A DNA stretch of 64,000 nt, taken from the NCBI GenBank assembly GCA_033808805.1, contig JAPXMY010000003.1, positions 97,995-161,994 on the forward strand, written 5' to 3'. How positions within the stretch are numbered: position 1 is the first letter of the stretch; each line of letters begins with the position of its first letter. Below, piece by piece: positions 27,817 to 35,466 of the stretch. A model generated the notes under the pieces. It did not search any database, was not told the DNA's origin, and worked only from the letters and a program-made list of their open reading frames with translations. The stretch is from UBA1783 sp033808805. Lineage in GTDB: Bacteria > Bacillota_I > Bacilli_A > Erysipelotrichales > Erysipelotrichaceae. The translations under genes and the position numbers were made by a program.

Positions 27817-27821
27817 AATCT

Positions 27822-28589
27822 CTATTCTCCTTTTTCTTCTTCAGGTTTAATCATAAATGATTCTATCTCTGAACAATCAATTCTAACCGCTTTAGAATAT
27901 TCTTCAATAATCAATATACATTTATTTTCTACTTTATCTTCATAGGCAATTATATCCGCATAATTGTCTAAATAAGGCAAACCTTTTAATGAACTGCAGA
28001 CATAAAATCCTTCGTCCATTACTAATTTTACCATATTGTCATCATAAGTAAATGATAAATTATGTACCTCACTGATTCTGCTCAGCGTATCATAAGATAA
28101 TTTATTAAATTCTAAAGCAATGATTTTCATCTTTTCCAATTCAATATCGACAAATAACGGTATTAAGGCCAAGTTATCTATGTATATAGCTTTAAAATCT
28201 ATTGTCGTTCCATCGCCTAAAATAAAACTTGTTTTACCATTGATAATGAAGTGGCCGACAATACGGTTTTCTTTAATATCAACTACTACGCAGTTGTTAT
28301 CTGTAACAGTTATTTTAACATTTTTAAATAACTTGTTTTCTTTTATTTTCATCTCCTTGAATTTAGGAAAAAGAGTAATCAAACTATCATGGACTTCAAA
28401 ATTTAAAATCGATTTTATATAACTTTCACTAACAAATTCATTGTTGATAACCTTTATACTTCTGATTCTAGCTAAATCCGACTTGTAATACAAAGTAAAA
28501 CAACCCGTAAAGATAATAAATGCTGAAAAAAAGAATAAAATTCCCTTTTTAGATAATTTCCTTTTAGTTTTTCTACTTACTTTTTCCAA
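27822..28589 (-). CDS. divIB: Cell division protein DivIB/FtsQ
   Basis: Bitopic division protein of the FtsQ/DivIB family, 255 aa. A basic cytoplasmic N-terminus (KTKRKLSKKG), one membrane span (ILFFFSAFIIFTGCFTLYY, about 17-35), then a POTRA domain beginning IRSIKVINNEFVSESYIKSIL and the beta domain. The start codon appears to be TTG at 28589, with GGAG 8 nt upstream inside the murB end; the overlap gives translational coupling. murG-murB-divIB is a dcw cluster fragment, but ftsA and ftsZ do not follow. Confidence 0.88.
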   Translation of the reverse strand: MEKVSRKTKRKLSKKGILFFFSAFIIFTGCFTLYYKSDLARIRSIKVINNEFVSESYIKSILNFEVHDSLITLFPKFKEMKIKENKLFKNVKITVTDNNCVVVDIKENRIVGHFIINGKTSFILGDGTTIDFKAIYIDNLALIPLFVDIELEKMKIIALEFNKLSYDTLSRISEVHNLSFTYDDNMVKLVMDEGFYVCSSLKGLPYLDNYADIIAYEDKVENKCILIIEEYSKAVRIDCSEIESFMIKPEEEKGE

Positions 28590-29485
28590 TCGAACTTCTC
28601 CACTTCCATAATCATTTCAATACCATATTTATTTTTAACAATATCTATAATCTGATCAGATAAAGCTATTACATCTCTGGCTTTAGCGTTGCCTTTATTA
28701 ATTATAAAGTTAGTGTGCTTTTCACTTACTGCTGCTCCACCAATAGTTTTTCCTCTAAAGCCTATTTCATCTATCAGTTTCCAGGCAAAGATATCACCGA
28801 TATTTCTAAAAGTTGATCCTGCACTCGGATAGTTAAGTGGCTGTGATTCCATTCTTCTTTTTTGACGGTTTTTCATCAACTTTTTAATATCATTGGTATT
28901 GCCTTCTTTTAATTTTAGTTTTACTTCCAAAATTATCCAATCTGGATTATTTAAAAAGATGCTGCTGCGATAACCAAACTGACATTGAGCATTTGTCAGC
29001 CAGACAATTTCGTTATTTCTCATAACTTTTACAGAATCAACCAAGTCACTCATTGAACTGTTGTAGGCGCCGGCATTCATAAAAATACAACCACCCAATG
29101 TTCCTGGAATACCACTGGCAAACTCCAAACCAGATAATGATTTCTCACTGGCCTTATATGCCAGTGATATTATTGAACATCCAGCTTGAGCAATCAATTC
29201 ATTGTCAGCAAAATAAAAATTACTCATATTCCTTGTCAATTTAATAATAAATCCATCATATACATCATCTGCACACAGTAGATTAGAACCATGGCCAAAC
29301 ACCTTATAAGATAGATTGTTTTCATTTAAGATATCTAAAATAGATTTTAGTGAAAATTCATCATTTGGATATAAAACATATCTAGCGATTCCACCAATTT
29401 TAAAAGTAGTTAAGGTTTTAAATGATTTGTCATATTCTATTGTGCAATACTGTTCCAATCTTTTTAAAATTTTATCTATTCCCAT
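28577..29485 (-). CDS. murB: UDP-N-acetylenolpyruvoylglucosamine reductase
   Basis: FAD enzyme that reduces UDP-GlcNAc-enolpyruvate to UDP-MurNAc. FAD-binding motifs TTFKIGGIARYVLYP, VFGHGSNLL and ASGIPGTLGGCIFMNAGAYN are present, and FGYRSSIF plus SAGSTFRN give the catalytic and substrate residues of type II-like MurB (with Ser in GSTF). Length 302 aa is normal. Its ATG overlaps the murG stop by one base (TAATG). Confidence 0.97.
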   Translation of the reverse strand: MGIDKILKRLEQYCTIEYDKSFKTLTTFKIGGIARYVLYPNDEFSLKSILDILNENNLSYKVFGHGSNLLCADDVYDGFIIKLTRNMSNFYFADNELIAQAGCSIISLAYKASEKSLSGLEFASGIPGTLGGCIFMNAGAYNSSMSDLVDSVKVMRNNEIVWLTNAQCQFGYRSSIFLNNPDWIILEVKLKLKEGNTNDIKKLMKNRQKRRMESQPLNYPSAGSTFRNIGDIFAWKLIDEIGFRGKTIGGAAVSEKHTNFIINKGNAKARDVIALSDQIIDIVKNKYGIEMIMEVEKFDWKK

Positions 29486-30567
29486 TATTTTTTACCTGCT
29501 ACTTCTTTCATTAAATCAATTATATCGTATGCCGCATTAGGATGAGACATCTTTTTGGCAGCTATAGACATTTCTTTCAGCTTTTCATCATCATTCATCA
29601 ATTTTTCAATAATAGAAATAGTATTATTGACATTTAAATCTTTTTCTTCTAAAAGATAGGATGCTCCCTGATCAAACATTTCTTTAGCATTGATATACTG
29701 GTGGTTATTTGTAACATAAGGAGAAGGAACGATAATTGTAGGCACTCCTAGAGCCATGTATTCACTGGCACTGGTAGCTCCTCCTCTTGAAACAACTAAA
29801 GCACAGTTACCAGCAATATTGAACTGGTCTATATAATCAACAATTTTTAAATTGTCACTTTCACTGATATTATCAATTACAGTCTGATAGTTTCCTCTTC
29901 CGGTTACATAGATGATATTAAAATCTTTTTGTTTCAAGCCCTCTAAAATTCCCATCATTTTTTCATTAACACTGACAGAGCCCAAAGATCCCATAACAAT
30001 TAATAAAGTTTTTTTAGAACAGTCTAAACCAAACTGCTTGAAAATTGATGGATCTCTGACATAATTTAAAGCTGCTGACTCTCTAGGGTTTCCTAATAGG
30101 AGTGTTTTCTTTTCATTAAATGCTTCCTTGGCGCTTTCATAACAAACAACTACTCTATCAACAAAATGCCCCAAAGTTCTGTTTGCCAATCCCGGAAGTG
30201 AATTTTGTTCATGAATGATGGTCTTTATTTTCAATTTAACTGCTGCCATAATTACTGGAACTGTCACATAACCGCCAAACCCTACAACAATATCTGGTTT
30301 ATAGTCCTGTAGAATATGTAGACATTCCTTATATGCCTTATATAAAACGATAATTGAATTAATCTTATTTTTACTTTCATTGAATTTAGCTGCTTTAATA
30401 CCAATAAAACGATAACCTGCTTTAGGAATTTCAGTTGCTTCCATTCGATCATAGTTACCTATAAATAGTATTTCGTTGTTTTTGTCATCACTAAGCAATT
30501 TTTCAGCTAATGCTGTTGCTGGATAGATATGGCCACCTGTGCCCCCAGTAGCTATGATAATCTTCAT
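29485..30567 (-). CDS. murG: MurG glycosyltransferase (lipid II synthesis)
   Basis: Adds GlcNAc to lipid I to form lipid II on the inner face of the membrane. The 360-aa protein starts MKIIIATGGTGGHIYPATALAE, the GT28 glycine-rich loop, and has IIHEQNSLPGLANR, VMGSLGSVSVNEKM, and VVSRGGATSASEYMALGVPTIIVPSP for UDP-GlcNAc binding. I moved the start from 30630 to the ATG at 30567: GGGAGTGAT lies upstream and the protein then begins at the conserved strand. Followed by murB and divIB. Confidence 0.97.
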   Translation of the reverse strand: MKIIIATGGTGGHIYPATALAEKLLSDDKNNEILFIGNYDRMEATEIPKAGYRFIGIKAAKFNESKNKINSIIVLYKAYKECLHILQDYKPDIVVGFGGYVTVPVIMAAVKLKIKTIIHEQNSLPGLANRTLGHFVDRVVVCYESAKEAFNEKKTLLLGNPRESAALNYVRDPSIFKQFGLDCSKKTLLIVMGSLGSVSVNEKMMGILEGLKQKDFNIIYVTGRGNYQTVIDNISESDNLKIVDYIDQFNIAGNCALVVSRGGATSASEYMALGVPTIIVPSPYVTNNHQYINAKEMFDQGASYLLEEKDLNVNNTISIIEKLMNDDEKLKEMSIAAKKMSHPNAAYDIIDLMKEVAGKK

Positions 30568-30586
30568 CTTATCACTCCCAGAAAAT

Positions 30587-30592
30587 ATTATA
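30587..30592 (-). promoter_or_regulatory. Candidate promoter of murG-murB-divIB operon
   Basis: Minus-strand TGATATAAT (extended -10), 19 nt before the murG ATG. TTGAAA is present but only 14 nt away. It lies inside the longest murG frame, which supports the shorter start. Confidence 0.5.
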
Positions 30593-30683
30593 TCATAGTA
30601 ATTTTTTTTCAACAAAAAATTGATATTCATTTTAATTTACATTTTTTTATATTGGAAGTATTTTTATAAATAAAAACTAATAC

Positions 30684-30713
30684 ACTTAAAAAGGAGAATA
30701 ATATCTCCTCATG
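30684..30713 (-). terminator. Terminator after ruvB
   Basis: AGGAGA (30692-30697) and TCTCCT (30704-30709) form a 6-bp stem, followed by TTTTTA on the minus strand; outer bases ACTAATAC/GCATTAGT can pair too. Confidence 0.65.
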
Positions 30714-30719
30714 CATTAG

Positions 30720-31727
30720 TTAAATATTTCCAAATAAAGTATCCTGCATATCAATTTTTAAATGCTGATAAGCTTTTTCAGTCGCAATTCTTCCTCTGGT
30801 TGTTCTTTGAATAAAGCCTATTTGCAAAAGATAAGGTTCATAGACATCTTCCAATGTTGTTGTTTCTTCAGAAATTGAGCTTGCTAGAGCTTCTATTCCT
30901 ACCGGTCCACCTTTAAAGCGCTCAATAATACCCTTTAAATAGCGTACATCTACTTCATCCAATCCTAATTTATCAACTTTTAGACGATTTAATGCTTCAT
31001 TTGTAATTTCGACATCAATAATTCCATCATTTAAAACCTGGGCAAAATCTCTAACCCTTCTAAATAATCTATTGGCAATTCTTGGAGTACCTCGACTTCT
31101 GGCTGCCAGTTCTACAACAGCTAGATCATTGATTTCTGTATCAAAGACTCTGGAAGTTCTTTTAATGATTTCTCCCAGCTGATTATGAGTATAATAATCC
31201 AACTTTGATATGATGCCAAATCTATCTCTTAAAGGTGCTGAAACATCTCCTGCTCTGGTGGTTGCTCCTACAAGCGTAAAAGGCGGCAGTTCAAGTCTGA
31301 TAGATCTGCTTGTTGAGTCTCTGCCAACAATTACATCTATAACGAAATCTTCCATTGCTGGATATAGGACTTCTTCAATCTGTTTAGGCAGACGATGTAT
31401 CTCATCAATAAACAGGACATCTCCTGCTTCCAGTGAAGACAATATGGCTGCCAGATCTCCAGTTCTTTCAATTGCAGGACCACTGGTAACTTTAATGTTT
31501 GTTCCCATTTCATTAGCAATAATATAGGCTAAAGTAGTTTTACCAAGTCCAGGAGGGCCATAAAACAAGCAATGGTCCAATGATTCATTTCTTTCTTTAG
31601 CTGCCTGAATAAAGACTCTTAGATTGCTTTTTAGTGAATCCTGTCCAACATACTCATCTAAAGATTGTGGACGTAATGATGCATCTTCATTTTGTTCCAA
31701 TTCATTTGCACTCATTAATCTTTCCAT
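30720..31727 (-). CDS. ruvB: Holliday junction branch migration helicase RuvB
   Basis: AAA+ motor of the RuvAB branch-migration complex, 335 aa. RPQSLDEYVGQ, Walker A FYGPPGLGKTTLAYIIA, Walker B DVLFIDEIHRLPK, sensor TLVGATTRAGDVSAPLRDRFG and the winged-helix end GFIQRTTRGRIATEKAY are all present. The frame opens at a GTG at 31739, but that GTG is itself part of the GGAGGA ribosome site of the ATG at 31727, so the shorter start is right. It starts 1 nt after ruvA. Confidence 0.98.
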   Translation of the reverse strand: MERLMSANELEQNEDASLRPQSLDEYVGQDSLKSNLRVFIQAAKERNESLDHCLFYGPPGLGKTTLAYIIANEMGTNIKVTSGPAIERTGDLAAILSSLEAGDVLFIDEIHRLPKQIEEVLYPAMEDFVIDVIVGRDSTSRSIRLELPPFTLVGATTRAGDVSAPLRDRFGIISKLDYYTHNQLGEIIKRTSRVFDTEINDLAVVELAARSRGTPRIANRLFRRVRDFAQVLNDGIIDVEITNEALNRLKVDKLGLDEVDVRYLKGIIERFKGGPVGIEALASSISEETTTLEDVYEPYLLQIGFIQRTTRGRIATEKAYQHLKIDMQDTLFGNI

Positions 31728-31728
31728 A

Positions 31729-32307
31729 CTATCCTCCACTTCGTTTATTTAATAATTTTAACCCTTCTGATAAATATTGATTGGTCGTTTGACAATCTAA
31801 CTTATTCAATTGTCCCTTTATGCTATTAATTTCATAAGTCTTATATCCTAAAGATTTTAACCCTTCAATAGCTTCTTCAATTTCTTTATTGATTGGTGTA
31901 TCTTCACTTGTTACTTCAACAAGTTTACCTTTTAAATCTAAAATAATCTGCTGTGCTGTTTTAGTTCCAACAGAAGGCATTCTCTTTAAAAAAGCAACAT
32001 CTCCATTTTCTATAGCTACAACCAGATCACTGCATTTGCATCTTCCTAAAATCATACTTGCTGTCTTTGGTCCCAATCCCTTGACAGAAATCAGCTTTTG
32101 AAAAATATCCAGTTCCATCTTTTCAGCAAATCCATATAAAACAGTTGCATCATCTCTAAAGTGCTGATAGGTAAATATTGTAATTGTTTCTCCTAAAGTC
32201 AATAATTCTGGTCGATTAAAATTAATAAAGTAACCGATACCGTTATTATCTAAAATTACATGTTCAGAGCTGAACTCATAAACTTTACCACGAATAAAAG
32301 TTATCAT
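31729..32307 (-). CDS. ruvA: Holliday junction DNA helicase RuvA
   Basis: Junction-binding subunit that loads RuvB, 192 aa. The N-terminal OB-fold (MITFIRGKVYEF, YQHFRDDATVLYGF) is followed by two helix-hairpin-helix motifs (LISVKGLGPKTASMIL and RMPSVGTKTAQQIILDLKGKL) and the C-terminal UBA-like domain with GLKSLGYKTYEI. GGTGATTTT precedes the ATG. Immediately upstream of ruvB. Confidence 0.97.
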   Translation of the reverse strand: MITFIRGKVYEFSSEHVILDNNGIGYFINFNRPELLTLGETITIFTYQHFRDDATVLYGFAEKMELDIFQKLISVKGLGPKTASMILGRCKCSDLVVAIENGDVAFLKRMPSVGTKTAQQIILDLKGKLVEVTSEDTPINKEIEEAIEGLKSLGYKTYEINSIKGQLNKLDCQTTNQYLSEGLKLLNKRSGG

Positions 32308-32322
32308 AAAATCACCACTTCC

Positions 32323-32328
32323 ATTATA
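32323..32328 (-). promoter_or_regulatory. Candidate ruvAB promoter
   Basis: Minus-strand TATAAT, 15 nt before the ruvA ATG, in the 35-bp gap after obgE. No clear -35. Confidence 0.4.
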
Positions 32329-32342
32329 GACTATTTTATTGA

Positions 32343-33635
32343 TTAAATAAATTCAGTAATCTCAAAGACATAATCTTCAATGAAAACTTCATCATTTTCT
32401 TTAGCTCCTCTTTCTTTAAGAGCTTCATTGACACCCATTTTCTTTAAAGAAACCGCAAATCTCATGACTTCTTCTGGATTTTCAAAATTTATTCTTCTAA
32501 ATAACTTTGTAACCCTGTCTCCTTCCAGAGCCCATTTGCCATTGCCTAGATTTTTTATAATGAATGGTTCTGGTTCAGGGACAAATTTATAAACAACACC
32601 AAATTCTTTTGATTTTTCATCATCTTCCAGTGGAAATGGATCAGTTATATCCAATAAATCAGCTGCACGATATAAAACTGGCTGTAATCCTTCGTTAATT
32701 AAGGATACTGTTTCGAATACTTCAATATCTGGATAGGCAGCTTTAAGTTTTTCCAGATTTTCTTGAGCTCCTTCTTCGTCCATTTTATTAGCAACTACTA
32801 TCTGAGGACGTTTCATCAATCCATATTTGTAGGTTTCCAGCTCATTATTAATAGTTTCATAATCTTTTACAACATCTCTTCCAGTTAAATTTCCCATATC
32901 AATAACATGAATAATAACTCTGCATCTTTCTATATGCTTTAAAAATTCATGTCCTAAACCACGCCCTTGAGATGCTCCCTCAATTAATCCTGGCAAATCA
33001 GCCATTACAAAGCTTCTGCCATCACCAACATTAACCACACCTAATTTAGGTGATAATGTCGTAAAAGGATAATCAGCAATCTCCGGTTTAGCACTGGTTA
33101 CTACTGAAAGAATCGTACTTTTACCAACAGAAGGAAATCCTACCAAACCGACATCAGCTAAAAGTTTCAATTCAACCTCAATATCAAATTCTTCTCCTTC
33201 CTCTCCTTTTTCCGCAAAATCAGGAGCAGGATTTCTACTTGATTTAAAGCTGTGATTGCCTCTTCCTCCAAGACCGCCCTTACAGATGATTTCTCTTTGG
33301 CCAATATTGGTCAAATCAGCAATGATGTTGCCGGTTTCAAGATTTCTTACAATAGTTCCTAAAGGAACACCTATTACTTTATCCTTACCATCGGCTCCAA
33401 ACATTTTCTTAGTCTTTCCATTTCCACCACTTTCAGCAGTTAATAGTTTCATAAATCTAAAATCCAGCAGGGTTGTCTTGTGAGTGTCAACTTCAAAAAT
33501 AATTGAGCCACCTTTACCACCATCACCACCAAAAGGGCCGCCTAAAGGTACATGGGCTTCTCTTCTAAATGCCACAATACCATCTCCACCTTTACCGGCT
33601 TTGACACGTAATTTGGCTGAATCGATAAATTTCAT
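32343..33635 (-). CDS. obgE: GTPase ObgE/CgtA
   Basis: Essential ribosome-assembly GTPase. The glycine-rich Obg fold (1-158, with GGPFGGDGGKGGS and GGLGGRGN) precedes the G domain (GFPSVGKSTILS, DLPGLIEGA, NKMD) and a C-terminal OCT domain (about 350-430). At 430 aa it is the full Bacillota three-domain form. AAAAGGAGG lies before the ATG at 33635. It sits behind rpmA but a terminator separates them, so it may rely on read-through or an unrecognised promoter. Confidence 0.98.
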   Translation of the reverse strand: MKFIDSAKLRVKAGKGGDGIVAFRREAHVPLGGPFGGDGGKGGSIIFEVDTHKTTLLDFRFMKLLTAESGGNGKTKKMFGADGKDKVIGVPLGTIVRNLETGNIIADLTNIGQREIICKGGLGGRGNHSFKSSRNPAPDFAEKGEEGEEFDIEVELKLLADVGLVGFPSVGKSTILSVVTSAKPEIADYPFTTLSPKLGVVNVGDGRSFVMADLPGLIEGASQGRGLGHEFLKHIERCRVIIHVIDMGNLTGRDVVKDYETINNELETYKYGLMKRPQIVVANKMDEEGAQENLEKLKAAYPDIEVFETVSLINEGLQPVLYRAADLLDITDPFPLEDDEKSKEFGVVYKFVPEPEPFIIKNLGNGKWALEGDRVTKLFRRINFENPEEVMRFAVSLKKMGVNEALKERGAKENDEVFIEDYVFEITEFI

Positions 33636-33653
33636 AGTGTTTCCTCCTTTTCA

Positions 33654-33684
33654 GTAAAAAACAAATCCCCTGACACGGGGATTT
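33654..33684 (-). terminator. Terminator after rpmA
   Basis: AAATCCCC (33663-33670) and GGGGATTT (33677-33684) form an 8-bp stem with a 6-nt loop, followed by GTTTTTT on the minus strand. It ends the rplU-prp-rpmA operon. Confidence 0.85.
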
Positions 33685-33691
33685 TGATTAA

Positions 33692-33976
33692 TTAAGCAAC
33701 TGGATATACCGAGACCTGTTTTCTTTTTTTGCCAAGTCTTTCGTATTTAACAACGCCAGCGGTTAAAGCAAATAATGTATCATCGCCTCCACGACCAACA
33801 TTGTTGCCAGGATGAATCTTAGTTCCTCTTTGACGATAGATAATTGATCCTGCATTTGTAAATTGTCCATCAGCTTTTTTAGCACCTAAACGTTTTGCAG
33901 CAGAGTCACGACCGTTTTTAGTAGAACCAACACCCTTTTTAGATGCGAACATTTGAATATTTAATGTAAACTTCAT
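33692..33976 (-). CDS. rpmA: 50S ribosomal protein L27 with cleavable N-terminus
   Basis: Large-subunit protein whose mature N-terminus reaches the peptidyl transferase centre. The 94-aa precursor begins MKFTLNIQMF, an extension removed by the Prp protease in Bacillota, followed by ASKKGVGSTKNGRDS at the mature start. The rest is typical L27 (GSIIYRQRGTKIHPGNNVGRGGDDTLFA). The last gene of the rplU-prp-rpmA operon; GGAGG precedes the ATG. Confidence 0.98.
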   Translation of the reverse strand: MKFTLNIQMFASKKGVGSTKNGRDSAAKRLGAKKADGQFTNAGSIIYRQRGTKIHPGNNVGRGGDDTLFALTAGVVKYERLGKKRKQVSVYPVA

Positions 33977-33979
33977 TGG

Positions 33980-34294
33980 TTATACCTCCGTAATATTTAT
34001 TTTAATGTTTTTTGGAAATTGTTCTTCGACAGTTTGAAGTTGAACAATTCCGGTTTGTAAAATTATCTGAACAGTTTCATCACTGCTCAGTACTTCGATT
34101 GAAACAAGATTTTCATCGACATCAACTATACAATTTTCCTGTGCTATTATATCAACTGCATTGGCTAATCCAATTGATATGCTGCTGATGCCGGCACAGA
34201 CCATATCATTTCCATATTTGCCAGCATTTGCATGGCCTGAAATATGAAGACTTTTTATAAGTCCATCTTTTTTAACAATCCTGACATTCACCAT
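33980..34294 (-). CDS. prp: Ribosomal-processing cysteine protease Prp
   Basis: YsxB/Prp family, the cysteine protease that removes the L27 N-terminal peptide. The catalytic pair is visible in ISGHANAGKYGNDMVCAGISSI (His and Cys). The protein is 104 aa. The frame opens at 34324 inside rplU, but the ATG at 34294, 2 nt after the rplU stop, fits the family start (MVNVRIVKKDG). Placement between rplU and rpmA is strictly conserved in Bacillota. Confidence 0.95.
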   Translation of the reverse strand: MVNVRIVKKDGLIKSLHISGHANAGKYGNDMVCAGISSISIGLANAVDIIAQENCIVDVDENLVSIEVLSSDETVQIILQTGIVQLQTVEEQFPKNIKINITEV

Positions 34295-34296
34295 AA

Positions 34297-34611
34297 CTAT
34301 ACTTGAATACTGGTAACTGTACATTTAGTATATGGTTGACGATGACCCTGGCGTCTACGAGAAGATCCTTTTTTTGCTTTATACTTGAAAATTCTAATCT
34401 TCTTGCCTTTACCTTGTTTTTCGACAGTAGCAGTAACTTTGACATCTTTTACATAAGGAGCACCAACTCTTGTAGTTTTCCCTGACAGTAATACAACTTT
34501 GTCAAAAACAACTTCTGAACCTTCTTCAGCATCTAATTTTTCAACATAGATAACTGAACCTTCTTCAACTTTAATCTGTTTTCCGCCAGTTTCGATAATA
34601 GCATAATACAT
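34297..34611 (-). CDS. rplU: 50S ribosomal protein L21
   Basis: Large-subunit protein of 104 aa with MYYAIIETGGKQIKVEEG at the start and the conserved end GSSRRRQGHRQPYTKCTV. GGGAGGTG precedes the ATG. It is headed by a structured leader (34612-34714) and leads the rplU-prp-rpmA operon. Confidence 0.98.
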   Translation of the reverse strand: MYYAIIETGGKQIKVEEGSVIYVEKLDAEEGSEVVFDKVVLLSGKTTRVGAPYVKDVKVTATVEKQGKGKKIRIFKYKAKKGSSRRRQGHRQPYTKCTVTSIQV

Positions 34612-34714
34612 GTCTTTACACCTCCCTTTTTAGCATTTAGACTCGCCTGATAAGGTGACATAATGTACTTAAACCTTATTTAGAGCGGTTGAAATCCCAA
34701 AAAGGATTTGCAAC
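34612..34714 (-). promoter_or_regulatory. L21 mRNA leader
   Basis: Structured 5' leader in the position of the known Bacillota L21 leader, thought to bind L21 and autoregulate. Two hairpins are visible: GTTG.AAATCC/GGATTTCAAC-type pairing at 34688-34714 and ATAAGGT/ACCTTAT at 34650-34679. The match to the Rfam family is by position and structure, not by a covariance search. Confidence 0.7.
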
Positions 34715-34720
34715 GTAATA

Positions 34721-34749
34721 ATCCTACCACAATATAATTAAGAATTCAA
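34721..34749 (-). promoter_or_regulatory. Candidate rplU promoter
   Basis: Minus-strand TTGAAT (34744-34749), 17-nt spacer, TAGGAT (34721-34726). Predicted transcript start near 34714 matches the beginning of the leader hairpin. Confidence 0.5.
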
Positions 34750-34846
34750 CTTTTTTAAACTAATATTTATAATTGTTGATGACAATTATTATTTACAGAA
34801 ATTTAATTTTATTAATTTATCAAAATCCTATATGGACGTAAAATAT

Positions 34847-34875
34847 TTGTCAACTATAATATAATAGTTTATAAT
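34847..34875 (+). promoter_or_regulatory. recU-ponA promoter
   Basis: TTGTCA (34847-34852), 17-nt spacer, TATAAT (34870-34875), 15 nt before the recU ATG, with AAGGTGAT as ribosome site almost at the predicted transcript start. A second TATAAT at 34856-34861 has only a weak -35. Confidence 0.65.
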
Positions 34876-34890
34876 TATTAAGGTGATAAA

Positions 34891-35466
34891 ATGGTAAATT
34901 ATCCAAACGGAAAGTTTTCAAATCGTTCTAAAATTATTAACTATTCTCGTCGTGGGATGTCACTGGAAGAAGATTTGAACCAGACAAATAGATACTATCT
35001 GGAAATAGATAGAGCTGTAATTTATAAGAAACCTACTCCTGTTACGATTGTAGAGGTTGATTATAAATCAAGAAGTACTGCCAGAATTACTGAAGCCTAC
35101 TTCCAGTCGCCCAGCACTACTGATTATAATGGTATTTATAAGGGATTATATCTTGATTTTGAAGCAAAGGAAACAAGCTCAAAAACTTCACTTGTACTGG
35201 CAATGATTCATCCTCATCAGTTAGAACATATGAGAAGAATTGTTGAGCATAAAGGAATAGGGTTTCTGATTGTCAGATTCTCTTATCACGATGAAACCTT
35301 TCTAGTGTTTGCAAAAGATTTATTTGAATTTCTAAAAAATACAAAAAGAAAAAGTATTCCTTACAGTTGGTTTAAGGAAAAAGGAATCATTATTCCTTAT
35401 CACTATCAGATTAAAGTTGATTATCTATCAGTTATTGATTCACATATATTTGGAGGTAAAATCTAA
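34891..35466 (+). CDS. recU: Holliday junction resolvase RecU
   Basis: Gram-positive structure-specific nuclease that cuts Holliday junctions, 191 aa. It has YPNGKFSNRSKIINYSRRGMSLEEDLNQTN, the active-site region VEVDYKSRSTARITEAYF and STTDYNGIYKGLYLDFEAKET. RecU is divergently placed from rplU and lies directly before the class A PBP (TAATG overlap), a conserved pair in Bacillota. AAGGTG precedes the ATG. Confidence 0.97.
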   Translation: MVNYPNGKFSNRSKIINYSRRGMSLEEDLNQTNRYYLEIDRAVIYKKPTPVTIVEVDYKSRSTARITEAYFQSPSTTDYNGIYKGLYLDFEAKETSSKTSLVLAMIHPHQLEHMRRIVEHKGIGFLIVRFSYHDETFLVFAKDLFEFLKNTKRKSIPYSWFKEKGIIIPYHYQIKVDYLSVIDSHIFGGKI

